Assembly: GCA_949152475.1 (NCBI GenBank)
Contig: OX424558.1
Span: 40,416,751-40,480,750 of the forward strand
Source: Terebella lapidaria
Lineage: Eukaryota; Annelida; Polychaeta; Terebellida; Terebellidae
Length of the DNA stretch: 64,000 nucleotides
Reading direction: 5' to 3'
Below the pieces are notes generated by a model. That model was not told the origin of the DNA and made no database searches. It saw only the letters and a list, made by a program, of their open reading frames with translations. Position 1 is the first letter of the stretch. Each line of letters begins with the position of its first letter. Of the stretch, positions 47,486-59,906 are shown in pieces. The position numbers were made by a program, and so were the translations under genes.

Positions 47486-48068
47486 ACTATACTTTGATTT
47501 TTCTAACTCGTTTACACCGTTTTTTGCCGATATTTTTGCAATGCTAAATCGTATCGTTTTATAACTCAGCATAGCTCACCTTGGGACCAAACGGCAATTT
47601 TCTGCCTCATGAAACTGATAAAGTTAGTAATCTACTGCAATGATAAATTCCTCCTGAAAACTTTTCGTCTGCATGTCAACAGACATTGTTTATTTTGAGC
47701 GCGTGACGGAAGAGTCTATTTGGATGATTTATGCAGGGAGCTCGGGTTAGGAATGGGACCGTCCCAGCATGTAATTGGTACATAAACTGCAGCGCACACC
47801 CCCATAGTACCTAACTTGAACTTGTCCACTTGGATGACGTAATGAACAGGGCAATATGGCAGGGCCCTACAACAGTGAAAATCCTCGCTTAAATTGAAAT
47901 TTTGTGTTTTGAAAGAAACATGTAGCGTTTCGGAAGCCAGGTTTGTGAAAATCTATTGCCGTTTGCATCATAGACATGTAATATTCAGTTAAATAGTTCG
48001 CTTAAATTAACTTGACTGAAACAAAAGCAAACAACGGTGTAAACGAGTTAGAAAAATCAGAGTATAGA
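47486..48068. mobile_element. MITE with inverted ends of about 42 bp
   Basis: 'tatactttgatttttctaac' followed by 'tcgtttacaccgttttttgc' from 47488 is matched in reverse by 'gcaaacaacggtgtaaacga' and 'gttagaaaaatcagagtata' ending at 48066. The interior has no transposase. Confidence 0.75.
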
Positions 48069-48090
48069 CTGACAGTGGCTTGACTTGAGT

Positions 48091-48123
48091 CTCAATCTGA
48101 CACTCAATGAGTGTCAGATTGAG
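48091..48123. repeat. Perfect 16-bp inverted repeat with 1-bp spacer
   Basis: 'ctcaatctgacactca', a single A, then the exact reverse complement. Related single copies of 'gagtgtcagactgac' lie at 47270-47285. Confidence 0.85.
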
Positions 48124-48150
48124 TGTCTCACTGACAGTGGAAATAAGCCA

Positions 48151-48393
48151 GTTCGGAAATGTTTCTAGGTCAGGTCATGTGGGATAAACAAATCGTTTGT
48201 ACGCACCTTGTTCAAACGTGAGTGACGCGGTGAACTCGAAGTAAACAAAGTATTTAGTATTGTACAGGCGAAATCGAGTAATGTATTGGTGACAGTTACT
48301 CGACAACGGTAGCGTGACATCATGGATTGGCTATGTTTATACCACTTGACCCGGACCCTATTCCACTGAACTGACCTGAAAACATTTCCGAAC
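48151..48393. mobile_element. 243-bp MITE with 23-bp inverted ends
   Basis: 'gttcggaaatgtttctaggt' at 48151 pairs with 'acctgaaaacatttccgaac' ending 48393, with two mismatches. It is non-coding. Confidence 0.75.
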
Positions 48394-48426
48394 TCACGTA
48401 TTGTGAAGTATGCTAGCAAACTGGTG

Positions 48427-48457
48427 CATTATCAGATTATAAGAGAATCTGATAATG
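48427..48457. repeat. Short perfect hairpin
   Basis: CATTATCAGATT, seven bases, then AATCTGATAATG. It lies just past the MITE. Confidence 0.75.
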
Positions 48458-48499
48458 TTTCGTGTGCTTACAAACGGTTTCATGTCTATCAAACGAGCA

Positions 48500-49540
48500 C
48501 TGAGCTTCACAGTTCGGAGTTTTCAGAACATCTGCAGCCATTCTTCAAAATTCAGTTTTGAAAGACCGCTTTTTGTCGCACTTCCGGTTGCAAATGTTAT
48601 TGTAGCATGACAAATTGCAGACGTGATAAACGGGGGCACACACCAGCTTCTCTGGGGACACACCGGCAATACCGGGCACGTTAAAACGTTATCATTCCAC
48701 GGTGGCCACCCGTTCCGCGTTATTGCTGGTTGAAAATCGATCGCGTTATCATGGGAAAGGAATGGCTGAAGATCAACGAAATTCACCGCGCTTCAATAGA
48801 ATATAAAAAGGACATTTAACCAATTGAAATCATGCAGAAGTATGATTGCACGCCAACATGTTCATCCATGCAAATTAAATTAGCGAATAACCGTCAACGG
48901 TCTCTTAATGCTCAATAGGAGCTGTAAGTTTGTTTGGCTCAGTCGTCCTTGAAGAAACCAGCCACAAGGAATCCGATGTTCAGGAGCTTGTTGTGGTCTC
49001 AATTTTGGGCAAAATATAGGGTCAGTTCAGCTCAAGCGGGACATCGGATTGACCGGGACATCTATTGTTGGGAGTCCCACGTGGTATTAAACATATTGCA
49101 GTGTGGCATAAAACTGCTTCAATTGCTACCGCCAGGTGGCGATGCACGTCCACCTGCCTTTGGGATCATTGGCGGGAAGAACCACGTGCACTAAATCGCG
49201 TCAGAAGTTTGGGATATCAGAAGTCGCATTCGTGATCACGTGGTTAATAAAAATAGTGTGCTATTTTTCATAAGATTTCTAAACCCAGGAATTCATTGCT
49301 ACAGACCCCATACCACTTTAATATTACATCATGCTAAATGTTATTGGTGTCATTTGGCTGACTATTGTTGCCGAGTCTGTTTGGGCGATAATAGGGGATA
49401 AAATGTAGGTGTCCCGCTCGACCTGAATGTGATGTATTGACCGGGACAGATGGTTGTCAGATTGAGCGGGACATGCGCTTTCGCTTCTGTAATCACAAAA
49501 GTTATCGTGAATACGGGTAGTGGGGCCCAGGCCTAGCTCC
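48500..49540. other. No recognisable gene; 'gcgttat' repeat relatives
   Basis: 48510-48785 has ends 'gcagccattctt' and 'aggaatggctgaag' and inner phrases shared with 52550-52650 ('aataacgcgg', 'ttttcaac'), so it may be an old mobile element. 49015-49475 and 50818-50880 share 'gaccgggaca' phrases in several copies. Confidence 0.4.
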
Positions 49541-49549
49541 AGCAATGGC

Positions 49550-49613
49550 ACTCTCCAACCTAGAAATCAGTGGGAGCGGTTCGGAGACCGTCCCACCGAT
49601 TTCTAAGTTGGAG
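49550..49613. repeat. Hairpin with 25-bp arms
   Basis: 'ctctccaacctagaaatcag' + 'tggga' pairs with 'tcccaccgatttctaagttg' + 'gagag', with two mismatches and a 14-bp loop. Confidence 0.75.
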
Positions 49614-49767
49614 AGAACAACTGCTGGGGTTAGGCTTAAGCTAGCTGAACTGGAGGAGCGCATGTAGCTAGCATAATTGGAGAATATGTCAGTGGAAAAA
49701 AAAACTTCCCAGAAGGCGGCCACAAAGCCGCCCCCGGATACATCCATATTCAGGCGCTTCAGGTGAT

Positions 49768-50325
49768 CATGAGCTGCCAGTAGCCGCTCAGCCACCAGTA
49801 GCTGCCCGGCTGCCAGTAGCCACTCAGCAGCCAGTAGCTGCCCCAACACCAGTAACCAACCAGCCGTCAGTAGCTGCCCGGCTGCCAGTAGCCACTCAGC
49901 AGCCAGTAGCTGCCCCAACACCAGTAGCCAACCAGCCGTCAGTAGCTGCCCGGCTGTCAGTAGCCACTCAGCTGCAAGTAGCTGCCCCACCACCAGTAGT
50001 CACTCAGCCGTCAGTAGCCGCCCTGCCACCATTAGCCGCCCTGATGCCAGTCGCCGCTCAGCTGCCAGTAGCCGTTCTGCCGCCGCCATTAGCTACCCAG
50101 CTGCCAGTAGCTTCCCCACCACCAGTAACCACTCAGCTGTCAGAAGCTGCCCTGCTACCAGTAGCCGCCCTTTTGCCAGTAGCCACTCAGCCGCCAGTAG
50201 CCGCTCAGCTGCCAGTAGGCTTAACTGCCCTGCTGTCAGTAACCTCTAGTAGCCACCCTGCTGCAAGTAGTCGCTCAGCCGCCAGTAGCTGCAATGCAGC
50301 CAGTAGCCATTCACACATGTGCGAT
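49768..50325. repeat. Minisatellite, unit about 30 bp (15-bp half units)
   Basis: About 19 copies of 'ccagtagctgcccggctg' + 'ccagtagccactcag' type sequence. It has no stops over long distances on both strands, which yields two false reading frames (Leu/Ala-rich on minus, Ala/Val/Pro-rich on plus). I do not call a gene here. Confidence 0.85.
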
Positions 50326-50480
50326 GTCTTCTAAACGCTGGTACACTGGTATGCTGGTACAAGCATTGCAAGGTGCATGAACTCAACAATACTGCTCATT
50401 TCGTGTATGCCTCAATAAGCCTCACAATGCTTGTACCAGTATACCAGCGTACCAGCGTTTAGAAGACATCGACACATGTG
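50314..50480. mobile_element. Foldback element of 167 bp
   Basis: 'cacatgtgcgatgtcttcta' at 50314 pairs with 'tagaagacatcgacacatgt' (to 50479), and pairing continues over 'aacgctggtac..tggtat' and 'ggtacaagcattg', giving arms of about 60 bp. It sits at the end of the 30-bp minisatellite. Confidence 0.75.
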
Positions 50481-51790
50481 TACCCCATGCAGTAGCCGCC
50501 ACTGTGTACCACCTGGCTACATAATTTTTGTGAGATCTGTACTCGAAAATACTAAGTCCTCGCACAATCTTGCAACTATGTGTACCAACTCTAACATTGT
50601 TTAAAATACCTACTAGTATTGTCCAAATTATAAGACGTTAATGTTCAGAATTCAGTAATGAGGCTACATCGTTGATAGGCTACATCGGCATTTCCTTGAC
50701 GTTTATGCATTTGAAATAAAGTACATTTAATGATTGTCAAATATAGTTGGCGGAATAAATGGAACTAGATTTTATAATAGCTGTGACATACATTTCTAGA
50801 AAAAAAATTCAGAATGTCCCACTCGATCTGGATACTGTGTCCCGGTAAACCAAACTTAGTCAGTTTGACCGGGACAGAGTACCCCAACATCATCTGAGCT
50901 CCTATCATTACTAATACGAGGCATAACGTGTTTTCTGACATCATGTACTTTGTTAGGGAGGTGTCATTTTATGCTGGAACATAAGATGTTTTGGTGTGAA
51001 ACAGCGGACGCACACGACAGAGAAAAGAATAATTGGTGTCCCGGTCATGCCTAATCTGCCCTAGGCCTACTCGAGGTGCGCGCGACATGCTGGAACAACA
51101 TTAGGCCTATACTGCTTCGGCCCAACGTTTTCGTCAGAAAAATGTACTTGCAATTTGTTTTATTTAAATAGGAAACCCCATAACGAGGACCTCGATCCAC
51201 ACGAGAAGAATCAGGTTCAGATTCAACATCGGAGTTTGGTGAAACAGTCCCAAATACTGCCTGGGGTTATAATGCCTGCACTGGTTGTTATCATGTCATC
51301 ATACACTACTGATACAATTCAATGGAATCATTGCATGCACTGACTGTCGAGATTGATACTCAAAAATAAAATAAATATAGACAGGTCTGTTCATTAATAT
51401 TCTTGTCCTGGAAATGTCGGTGCACGATTCTTGAAGGAAATAACATGACTGAAACAAAATAACAGCAACTCTTATTATTTTTCAGCGATTCTGGACAAAC
51501 GCATCGAAAATATGTGTTCAATTGGAACAAGCAGCGCCCTTTGTGTAGGTGGATCAAATGTAAATAAACATATTTTATCATCTGCATGGATGTGGCCGGC
51601 TGCTTGCACAGATATCAGCCTTGATCCCCAGCAATATCGTGTGTTCTTGATAAGCAATAACGCGGATTCAACAACATTTTTTTTATCAGGAACCTGTTAA
51701 GCTGTTCGTCAGAAAATATATGGCTTATTCATGTTTCCCGGACAGGAACTAATACTAATAAACATTTGTGTATCATGGTTTACTCATTTA
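50481..51790. other. No recognisable gene
   Basis: AT-rich DNA with one more 'gaccgggacagag' phrase (50868). The short frames at 51155-51343 and 51512-51700 carry no familiar motif. Confidence 0.45.
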
Positions 51791-52346
51791 AAGTGCCATC
51801 CATTAATTTGGAGACACTTTCGTGAGATCTTGATTACCAAAATTTGGTATTGCAGTCACACGATTATGAGTGTATGTTCTCAATAAATCCAGTGACAAAC
51901 TTTTGGGTTACAATAAGAGTGAAAGCCATAACGATTTGACTGGATCTTCCACTTGTTCTGGATCATATATCATATAATCTCGGGGAAACATACGTTCGTT
52001 GAATCCCTTTCTTTGGGAACATATTCATTTTCAGAACATTTACTGCTCAGAATCTTTCGAGATGGATGAGGATATTGAATAAAAAACATTCATGAAAAGA
52101 ATTTGAGGTCCGTGCTCGCCCACAGATCAGGAATAAAAGTCCTAGATCCAGATGCGCAAATCCGGACCACCAGTATGGTCATATGGCACTTCAGAATTTA
52201 TATTATGTAATTAATTGGTAGTCCAGAATCTCAGAATGTGGAAAAAATAAGAAACAAGTATATGATACATCAATATCCCATTGGCTGCACAATAGTTTGA
52301 AATGTGTCACTACTTTTTGGTGGCTCCGAATTAATGGATGGCACTG
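51791..52346. mobile_element. Tc1/mariner-type MITE with TA target duplication
   Basis: 'aagtgccatccattaatttg' at 51791 pairs with 'cgaattaatggatggcactg' ending 52346, over about 26 bp. TA stands directly outside each end (51789-51790 and 52347-52348). The 556-bp interior is non-coding. Confidence 0.75.
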
Positions 52347-53064
52347 TATGTATTTGTATGGCTAATTTAGCACGAAAATATTACACTATATTGACAATCG
52401 TCAGTTGCAACGTATCTGTGGTCACTTGTGCATAATGGTTATCAAACAAATAATTATCAAACTATTGTCCATGGACTAATGATACATTCCGATAATCCGT
52501 GGAACTATTATTGCAATGAATTTAAATGTTTTTTTTTTATAACAGGACCACGTTGAATCTTTCACCATAATAACGCCGACCCTAACTATAATAACGCGGA
52601 ATTCAATTTTCAACTAGCCTTAACCCGGAACGAGTGGCACCCCTGCATTCAATATAAAACTGTCAATTGTACTATAACAGCTAGGCATACCCCTTAACTA
52701 GCCCAGCAATAATCCTCTCCAACCTACCACACGTAAGCCTTTGTTCCAAATCCGTGACTGCACCCGAAACCATCGAGTTTCGTTTTAGAGCGAATATTGC
52801 AGCCTTACTCAAACTGTTTAATTTCTAATTCAGGCATATTTGTAGCCTATATCTAGCGAGGGGCTACGTTTCGGCAATGATCGACCGAATTGCATGCTCA
52901 TCTTCAAGAAATAACATCACTGACAAATTGCACAGCAAAATCGCCATCCGCTGATATATCAAAGCCTGCGACGAATACCAAGCAAAACAAAATCTTTGCA
53001 CGGCCAGATGCACTTATTTGCAGTGGATCTATCAAATTTTTTGCAAGGAAAAACTGAGTATAGA

Positions 53065-54955
53065 CTTCGTTAGGATTAGATAGGAACTCGTCCATGTTGT
53101 AAAATTGCCTTTTTTCAGAGCAGATCACAAATGATGAGACCATCTGAAAATACACAAAAATACCCTCATTCTCCCCTCAAGTCCTTGTGAGAGAATGCTA
53201 CGTAGAATCCGAACATGGACTGATAGTATAACTTGTATGATTATCATAAACAAGTCCAGACATGGGTGATGAACACAAGTGATAGTCCTGTGGTGCACGA
53301 TTGCAATCATCTGGGGGTAGACTACCCATCATGCATCGACAATTCAGAGTTTATTCTGCCCTGTTGATCCGTTGGTCACATCATTATAAATCCCCATTTC
53401 GGGGGTTGCCTGGCACGTGTGGATTGGCGCCTGATGATCAGATTGACAACAGAAGGATCTCCTACTGAAGGTGACGGCGGAGCTGTCGGCCGCATAGCGC
53501 TATTATCCGTCGCTGGGTAACGTGGGCTGTTGGGAGCGATAGGTGGATGGAATACCTCTGGCGGATGTATTACAGCATGTGGAGACTCCAGTGATGTTGT
53601 CTGGAGGGGAAGCGGCTCTGAAATCGGTGTTGTGGCAGGTGATACCACTGGTCGGGGCTGGACAGTCACACAGCGGGTAGTCTCAGACCGAAGTGGTCAT
53701 GGTTTTCAGCGGTGTGCTCACCATTAAGTCAATGAACGGCTGACGTTTGGAAGGTGCTCTCAACCAGGTGATTGATAGTTGCTTGTACACATGATGGTCG
53801 AGAGTGATAACTTTACTGTGGGAGGGGTCGAAGAAGGCAAGTGTGCAGAGTGAGTCAAATACAGCACCTTCGACCTCATCTGGTTTTGTGCTGGACACAC
53901 CTGTCTTGACTTTGTTCTTGCTCTGGCATACACAGTCGAAGTCATACGATTTGTTGCAGTGTATGCATGTGTGACCGTATGCAGTACATTCTTTCTGGCA
54001 GATATTGGGAGCCAATTGACCTATCGCCGAACCAGTTTGTCTGAGTCTTTTTACGCCATTTACGACGCATTCTGCAAAACGTTATTATTGGCCAAAGAGA
54101 AGTTTGCCGATGTAATTTGTGAAACTCGGACAACTTTTGGGGGCTTTGGCGATAGGTCAATCGCGTGCCATGTCCGATATTGCCGCAGTAGTGACATGGC
54201 TTTCGCTGGTAGTAGCTTTCTCTGGTTTGCGACGATAGTAGCTGCATGCAGCTGCTGCCCCCTGAGACTGTGACTCAAAGAGACGAGCGGCAGATATTTT
54301 TCCAGATTCTATGCTTCTACGAATCGCAACATTCCCTCAAGGGTTTTCGATTGTTTGTCTTCACTGTAACAAGTCCAGTTGAATTTCGGTATCTGCAAGG
54401 CCCTTTATCACACAGTCGCTGATGACGGGTTCTGTGTAATCAACATCATGGGTGCAGTTGGGGCATTGATGACGAACTTGCAGATGGTGGCTTGACCACA
54501 AAGGCGTGCACCAAATGCTCGAACTGGCTCGCCATGGTCCTGACGCATCTGTGAAGATTCACTCGGGCGACCATCATGTTTTCTTCTCACACCGCCAGTC
54601 ACTTTGCCAACACCTCATCTTCGGTTCGTTCTTACAGAGGGAGCTGCAGCGGGGGTTGTTGTGTGGGAAGTGGCGTGTGCACTGATGAGGGCTGCCGCTA
54701 TGACTGCTTCAACATCGAGGGTTGTATATTCGCACTCAGCGATGTGACACTGTATGGCAGGCATGTTCAGATGGGTGTAGTCACTGTAGTGTTTGATGCA
54801 TCTTAAAGGGAAGCTTGCTGATGGATGTGGTGTGTAGGCCTCCGTTGCTATAGCCTCATCATAGATAGAAACTCGCCCATTTTGTAGAATTGCCTTTATT
54901 CAGAGCAGATCACAAATTATGAGACTCTCTGAAAATACGCAAAGTAACATATAGG
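53065..54955 (-). mobile_element. Ty3/Gypsy fossil with short terminal direct repeats
   Basis: On the minus strand a gag part (54400-54600, 'RQDHGEPVRAFGARL'), a zinc knuckle 'CHYCGNIGHG' (about 54170-54200) and a C-terminal pol tail (53376-53560, 'RRQSTRARQPPKWG') can be recognised, but most of pol is absent. The copy is broken with several breaks. A stretch of about 85 bp ('gcagatcacaaa' and neighbours) occurs at 53075-53160 and 54868-54950 and may be what remains of the terminal repeats. It looks old. Confidence 0.7.
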
Positions 54956-55671
54956 TTAACTACCCTCTAAATTCTATTTTGTGCATTTGTTGTAATAGAG
55001 ATTTCATGTGTTTATATGTGTCAACAAATTTGATTCGCAACCACTCACTTTCGTTTTGCTCAACATCTGTAGACAGTGTGCCTCTAAAAACCTCGTGCCC
55101 AACCTCGTGCCCAAAAATCGACGGTTGTTTCATATCATGGTGCACGTTGTGTAAAGATTCGGCAGACAAAATCTTTTCCAATGTCGATCGAGCAGCAAGT
55201 AAACAGCCATGTGTCCTGCATTTCATGCTGATCCCTCATTTCATGCTGATCCCTCATTTCATGCTGAAGTCCTTTTCTCACCGAGAAATTAAATTTACCA
55301 TGGCCAGTTGTATGTGACTGAATATCTGACTCCGTAGGCCCCTATATGAACTGTATAAATATTGGTGTGATTTATTTGCATGGAAACAAACCCTGTAACC
55401 AAGTTGTATGTGACATCTTCAGGATTTTCTTAGAAAGTGAGCTGGACATTCAGTATGCGTTAATCTGCCATGTTTTCTACAATCATGGCGTTATACTTGT
55501 AATCAATGGGAAATGAAAGGGACCTCTGTTGCGTAAAACGGTGGCACACGTTAAATATCCGCCAACCTAACACTTCTGGAGGCGATAGCACGGGGAACAA
55601 TGGGAATTTCCGTATCTAGTATGGTTTACCAGTTTACGGCGGTCTGGTTCCAATTTACGCGTGGTTGCTTT

Positions 55672-57430
55672 TTAGGTTACCGGCCCTATGGTCCGATAAC
55701 CTATTGCCGTCACGTTGCGTCCGTCGTCCGTCCGTCCACATTTTTATCTTTGAAGTGTACGGTCCAATCTTTCTGAAAATTTGGGAAAAGATACCTTAAA
55801 ATAATTCAAGAAGGAGGTATTTTTTTAGTTTTTTTTAGTTTTCAATTTTTATCAAAATGGCGGCCGTTTTCGTCGAAAAATGCTCGATTTTGAACTTTGG
55901 TGGCCATTTTCTCAAAAACTGTCTGATCAGTTTTGAGATTTTTGTTTGAAAACATTCCTCTTATATACCTTTGTTGCCCTTGAATCGCCGATCTCCGTGT
56001 GGCGGCCATTTTGAAATTTTGACGGGTCGACGAAAAAAAAAAAATTTTCCCCCTAAATCGCATTACTATCCATTTTGGGCCATTTCCAGGCAAAAAAAAT
56101 GTTCACCCTTTGAAAAAATTTTGGACTTAGAAAATTTTCGGCACTTTTTTCCTTCAGAATGGGAGCTGCCCAGACTGTACTCGTAGAACACTTGAAGATA
56201 GAGCTTAGAAATTGGCACTTTCAAATGGGAAGTCATATATTGCGACATGTGTGGTGACCTTGAATTTGACCTTGGATGACCTTGAGAGGTCAAAGCAGCC
56301 ATTTTTGGGTCGAAAAATGCCCAAATTTCACCTTGTCTGTCTTTTCCCGAAAACTGTCCGATCATTTTTGAGATTTTTGTTTCAAAACATGCTAATTGAT
56401 GTCCTTGACATTGTTTATAAAGATGGAGTGCCTTGAATTGATCGGTAGGCCCAAAATTATGGCTCAAATGGCCCCAAAAGGCCTAAAATTCAGTTTTTAG
56501 CTGTTTTCTCGAAAACTGCCTGATCGGTTTTCAGATTTTTGTTTCAAACCATGCTGATTGGGGTCCTTGACATTGATTATAAAGATTGAGTGCCTTGAAT
56601 CGATCGATAGGCCCAAAATTATGGTCCAAAAAAGGCTCAAAATTTAGTTTTTGGCTGTTTTCTGGAATACTGATCAGTTTCGAGATTTTTGTTTCAAAGC
56701 ATGCTAAGTGGGGTCCTTGACATTGTTTATAAAGAGATGTGCCTTGAATTGCTTAAAAGCCCAATCTGTGGGCTGGAGAGGCCTAAACAGGCCGATATTT
56801 ACAAATTGCCATATAGGGCAAAATGCTTTTACATAGGGCTTAGATTTGTATTATAAGCATATAGAAAGTCATATATGGTGCATCATTCTGTGACCTTGAG
56901 GTTGACCTCAGATGACCTTGGAGGCTGAATCTCAAGGTCACGGGGACGTGAAATGTGTAAATTGGCCTCTATAGACAAAATGCTTGTAGATGGGTTATGT
57001 TTATATTATGAGCATTTAGGAAGTCTTTTGGTGACCTTGTTTCTGACCTCAGATGACCTCGAGTACTGAATCTCAATGTCAGATCTAAAATGAAATGTGT
57101 AAATTGGCTTGTGGGGCTAGAACAATTGCACATACAGGTTAGGATTGCATTATTAGCATATAGTCAGAAGAGCAGAAGGTCACCATCTTTTGGTGACCTA
57201 AAGGGACGTCAACCGTGAAGGCTTGATCTCAAGGTCATGCCTGACCTGAAATGTGTAAATTGGCCTTTACGGACAAAATACTTGTAGATAGACATTATAT
57301 TTGTATTATGAATATATGATGTATACAAAATTATATACAGCACACCTAATGGTGACATTGACGTATGTACAGAAAGATGACTTTGATTGATAAATCTGAA
57401 TGTCATATCTCACCTGTGGTGCTCGAATCC
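55672..57430 (+). repeat. Hairpin-headed repeat copy with AGGTCA spacers
   Basis: Head hairpin at 55675-55701, then (GTCC)n, the 'aaaatggcggccgttttcgt' body, three diverged 'ggtccttgacattg' units (56400-56740), and long AGGTCA-bearing sequence to about 57430. It is the most complete single copy outside the palindrome. 55000-55670 before it holds nothing recognisable. Confidence 0.7.
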
Positions 57431-57708
57431 CTCGTTGTCCCTCACCGAGAGAATTATAGTTTTTGCAGGACGATCTCAAATCCACGTGGGCGGGTGCCAA
57501 AGTCCACGACAAACACTAGGATCCAGTTTAAATGTTTATTGATGAAAGAAATGACCCCTAATCTGGGAATAACGTCTACGCTATACAGATAAATGTCTGA
57601 GGTAACAATTTATGCCTTCATTCAGACTTCTTTCACACGGATGTTGATAATATATTACAATTTCCAATGCTGTTCAAATTATGAGTGACACCATTAAAGT
57701 CAGCATGT

Positions 57709-57710
<2 letters not shown>

Positions 57711-57744
<34 letters not shown>
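57711..57744 (+). repeat. (GA)n microsatellite
   Basis: About 16 GA dinucleotides. Confidence 0.9.
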
Positions 57745-57747
<3 letters not shown>

Positions 57748-57831
57748 GGGGCGGGGCCTAATAGTAATAAATTTATGGAAGTCATTCTGTATATTATATT
57801 AAAGAGCGATCGGTTACATGTCAAACAATAC

Positions 57832-58168
57832 TACATTAGGTTGCCGCACCTATGGTCCGACAACCTATTGGCATGGCGTTGCGTCCGGCGTCCGGCGTCG
57901 TCCACATTTTTATCTTTTTTGTTTACAGGCGAAATTTTGCACAAGAGTGTTTCAAAATAATTAAAGCGGGAGGTATTTTCTAGTTTTTTTCAAAATGGCG
58001 GCCGTTTTCGACGAAAAATGCCTGATTTTGGACTTTGGCGGCCATTTTCTCAATATCTGTTGAGTAACTTTTTTTCTTTTTAATACATAACACTCCTCAT
58101 ATGTACTCCTGTGATGTGTATGAGTTTCGTTGCACTTGAATCGCTCAAAGTGGGCCATTTTGGTCCAA
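57832..58168 (+). repeat. Short hairpin-headed repeat copy
   Basis: Head at 57838-57864 reads 'ggttgccgcacctatggtcc' + 'gacaacc', then the body up to 'ggccattttggtccaaactt', where a different sequence begins at 58169. Confidence 0.75.
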
Positions 58169-58171
58169 ACT

Positions 58172-58480
58172 TGCAGTAACTTCAGCCGCAGCTCGTCAGC
58201 TAGCGGCGTGGAAGCTGCGGAAGAGGGTCGCGAAGAGGAGCCTGATGACTCCTGCCCACCAGTGGTGCCTCTGAACTGTTTGGACTTTCTGGAAGGCTGC
58301 CCAGAAGGGTTCCCATTCGGCGCCCGGACATGCGACCTAGCTCAGAGACTCTTCTTACCTGGGCCAGACTTTGTGCGGGTACTGCCCGCACTGCTTCTTG
58401 AAGGATTTGGCGCCTTAGTACCTCTGAACTGGGAGGAGGCACCATCCGCGCCACTTCCCACCTCCCGACTTTCGTCCGAT
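58172..58480 (-). pseudogene. Ser/Gly-rich coding-like fragment
   Basis: GC-rich segment with a donor-like CCCAG/GTAAGA (exon end 58359) and an acceptor-like CTTCCAG (next exon would start 58288) on minus, 70 bases apart. Two similar pieces, 'SSQFRGTKAPNPSRSS' and 'SKQFRGTTGGQESSG', occur in different frames, and the second continues to 'PLADELRLKLLQ'. The phases of the two pieces do not agree, so I cannot build a clean gene. It is cut at 58172 by the adjoining repeat. It may be a decayed exon pair of a host gene or a mobile-element remnant. Confidence 0.25.
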
Positions 58481-58829
58481 AGAGATTGTATACAGATTGA
58501 CAGTAGCCGTGAACTTTACAGATATGATCAGTCGAAATCAACAATAAAATAAATATTATCGCTCTCCAAACATTTTCCTATAATCATGACATGCTGCCAC
58601 TGCCAAAATGAACACTATCTGCTACACCCGTCTTGCGAAAGAAGAAATCTCCCGATTTCCAACTCTGGTGCACCAGATGAGAAATATATCACTAATCTTA
58701 TCACAATTGTGTCATTGAATGAGAAAGAATAGCATTTCCATGGAATTGCCGCATACTTGTGGTTAAAATAATCCATCCAAAAATAATAGCCTGAAATATG
58801 GGTAAATAAATATAGCCAGTCCTCATAGC

Positions 58830-59770
58830 CGAAGTTATGCTTGCAAGGCGAATGCGTATGTCCATTGTAACCCTAAAGACACTTGCGTGCCTTGTAGGCG
58901 TTGATCGGCGCGGAGGGCTTTCCAGCCGAGATAGCATAAGTCGCTGGAATGCATAGTTGGTGATGGACTCAGTATCCGTGCGAGTTTTGTGTTGTTTCTC
59001 TTATATCCACCTATTCGCTGTGGGCATGACCGGTGAGGGAAGTTGCTCAGCAACCTCAGCAAACGTCGTGGGCCCTGGCGGGAGTTTGGACATAACCGGA
59101 AGAGCCTTGCCTTCCAGGCTTCCTGCGAGGATGTATCCAGCCTCGGCAGATGTCCATCCCTCATAGGACACGGTTCTCCAGAGCTGCAGGAGGTAGTCCT
59201 CCAGGCCAGCATTATCTCCGCGGAGGACTGGTGTCATAGAGAGGGCGAGCACACCCCACGATCAGGTCGCCTCAGGTGGGGCGACCGGCCTTGGTCATGG
59301 CCGGAGGGGGCCAGCTCATTGAGCGAGTCATTGAGCTGATCAACCACACTCCTGATGGACTGTACGACGTCTGGAGGATTGACCCGGCCGGGTGTGGAAG
59401 CCGGTACAATTTATCTAACTGTCTGGGGCTAGGCACCGTCGCTGGAACTCTGTTCCTCGCGCCCAGAGGCATCGGAGGGTAGAGCACCAGCCGGTTCAGT
59501 TGTTCGGACAGTGAAAGGCGTGGGGTGGACCCGTCTCCTGATCCGCCAACCGCAAATGGTAAGCCCACGGGGCCATGTCGCAAACCCATGTCGCAAGCCC
59601 ACGGGGTTCGACTGTACGTCCGGAGACGGAGTCGGGGACGTCTGGGATGTCTCCGAAGACTTGGACTGGTCCTGCGGGTCGTCCGGACGACCGTCAATGT
59701 GGCCCTAGCCACCGCGGTCCGGCTCACGGCCGGTCTGTGATCAGGTCTGATCAGAAACATTGCGGCCATC
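58830..59770 (-). mobile_element. Ty3/Gypsy gag fossil
   Basis: The minus strand has a retrotransposon gag-like stretch: 'LEDYLLQLWRTVSYEGWT', 'GYILAGSLEGKALPVM', 'PPGPTTFAEVAEQLP' at 59020-59215. A GC-rich Pro/Arg-rich leader precedes it. It is broken, with at least one break, and no pol is found downstream. Together with the terminal repeat at 59907-61295 it is the 5' part of one element. Confidence 0.65.
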
Positions 59771-59906
59771 GTTTGTACTCATTTTCGAATCTGTTCTGGT
59801 GGAGAGCAGTCGGTCCCCAGGGACGAAGGGGCGAAGACACTGTGTGTTAGGCTGCAATGGGACGCGTTGACACGTCAAAGGGTCAAGTTGAAGCTCATGA
59901 AAATAT

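Noticed and set aside
49502-50334. Leu/Ala-rich and Ala/Val/Pro-rich frames over 49.5-50.3 kb
   Set aside because: Both come from the 30-bp minisatellite, which lacks stops in several frames.
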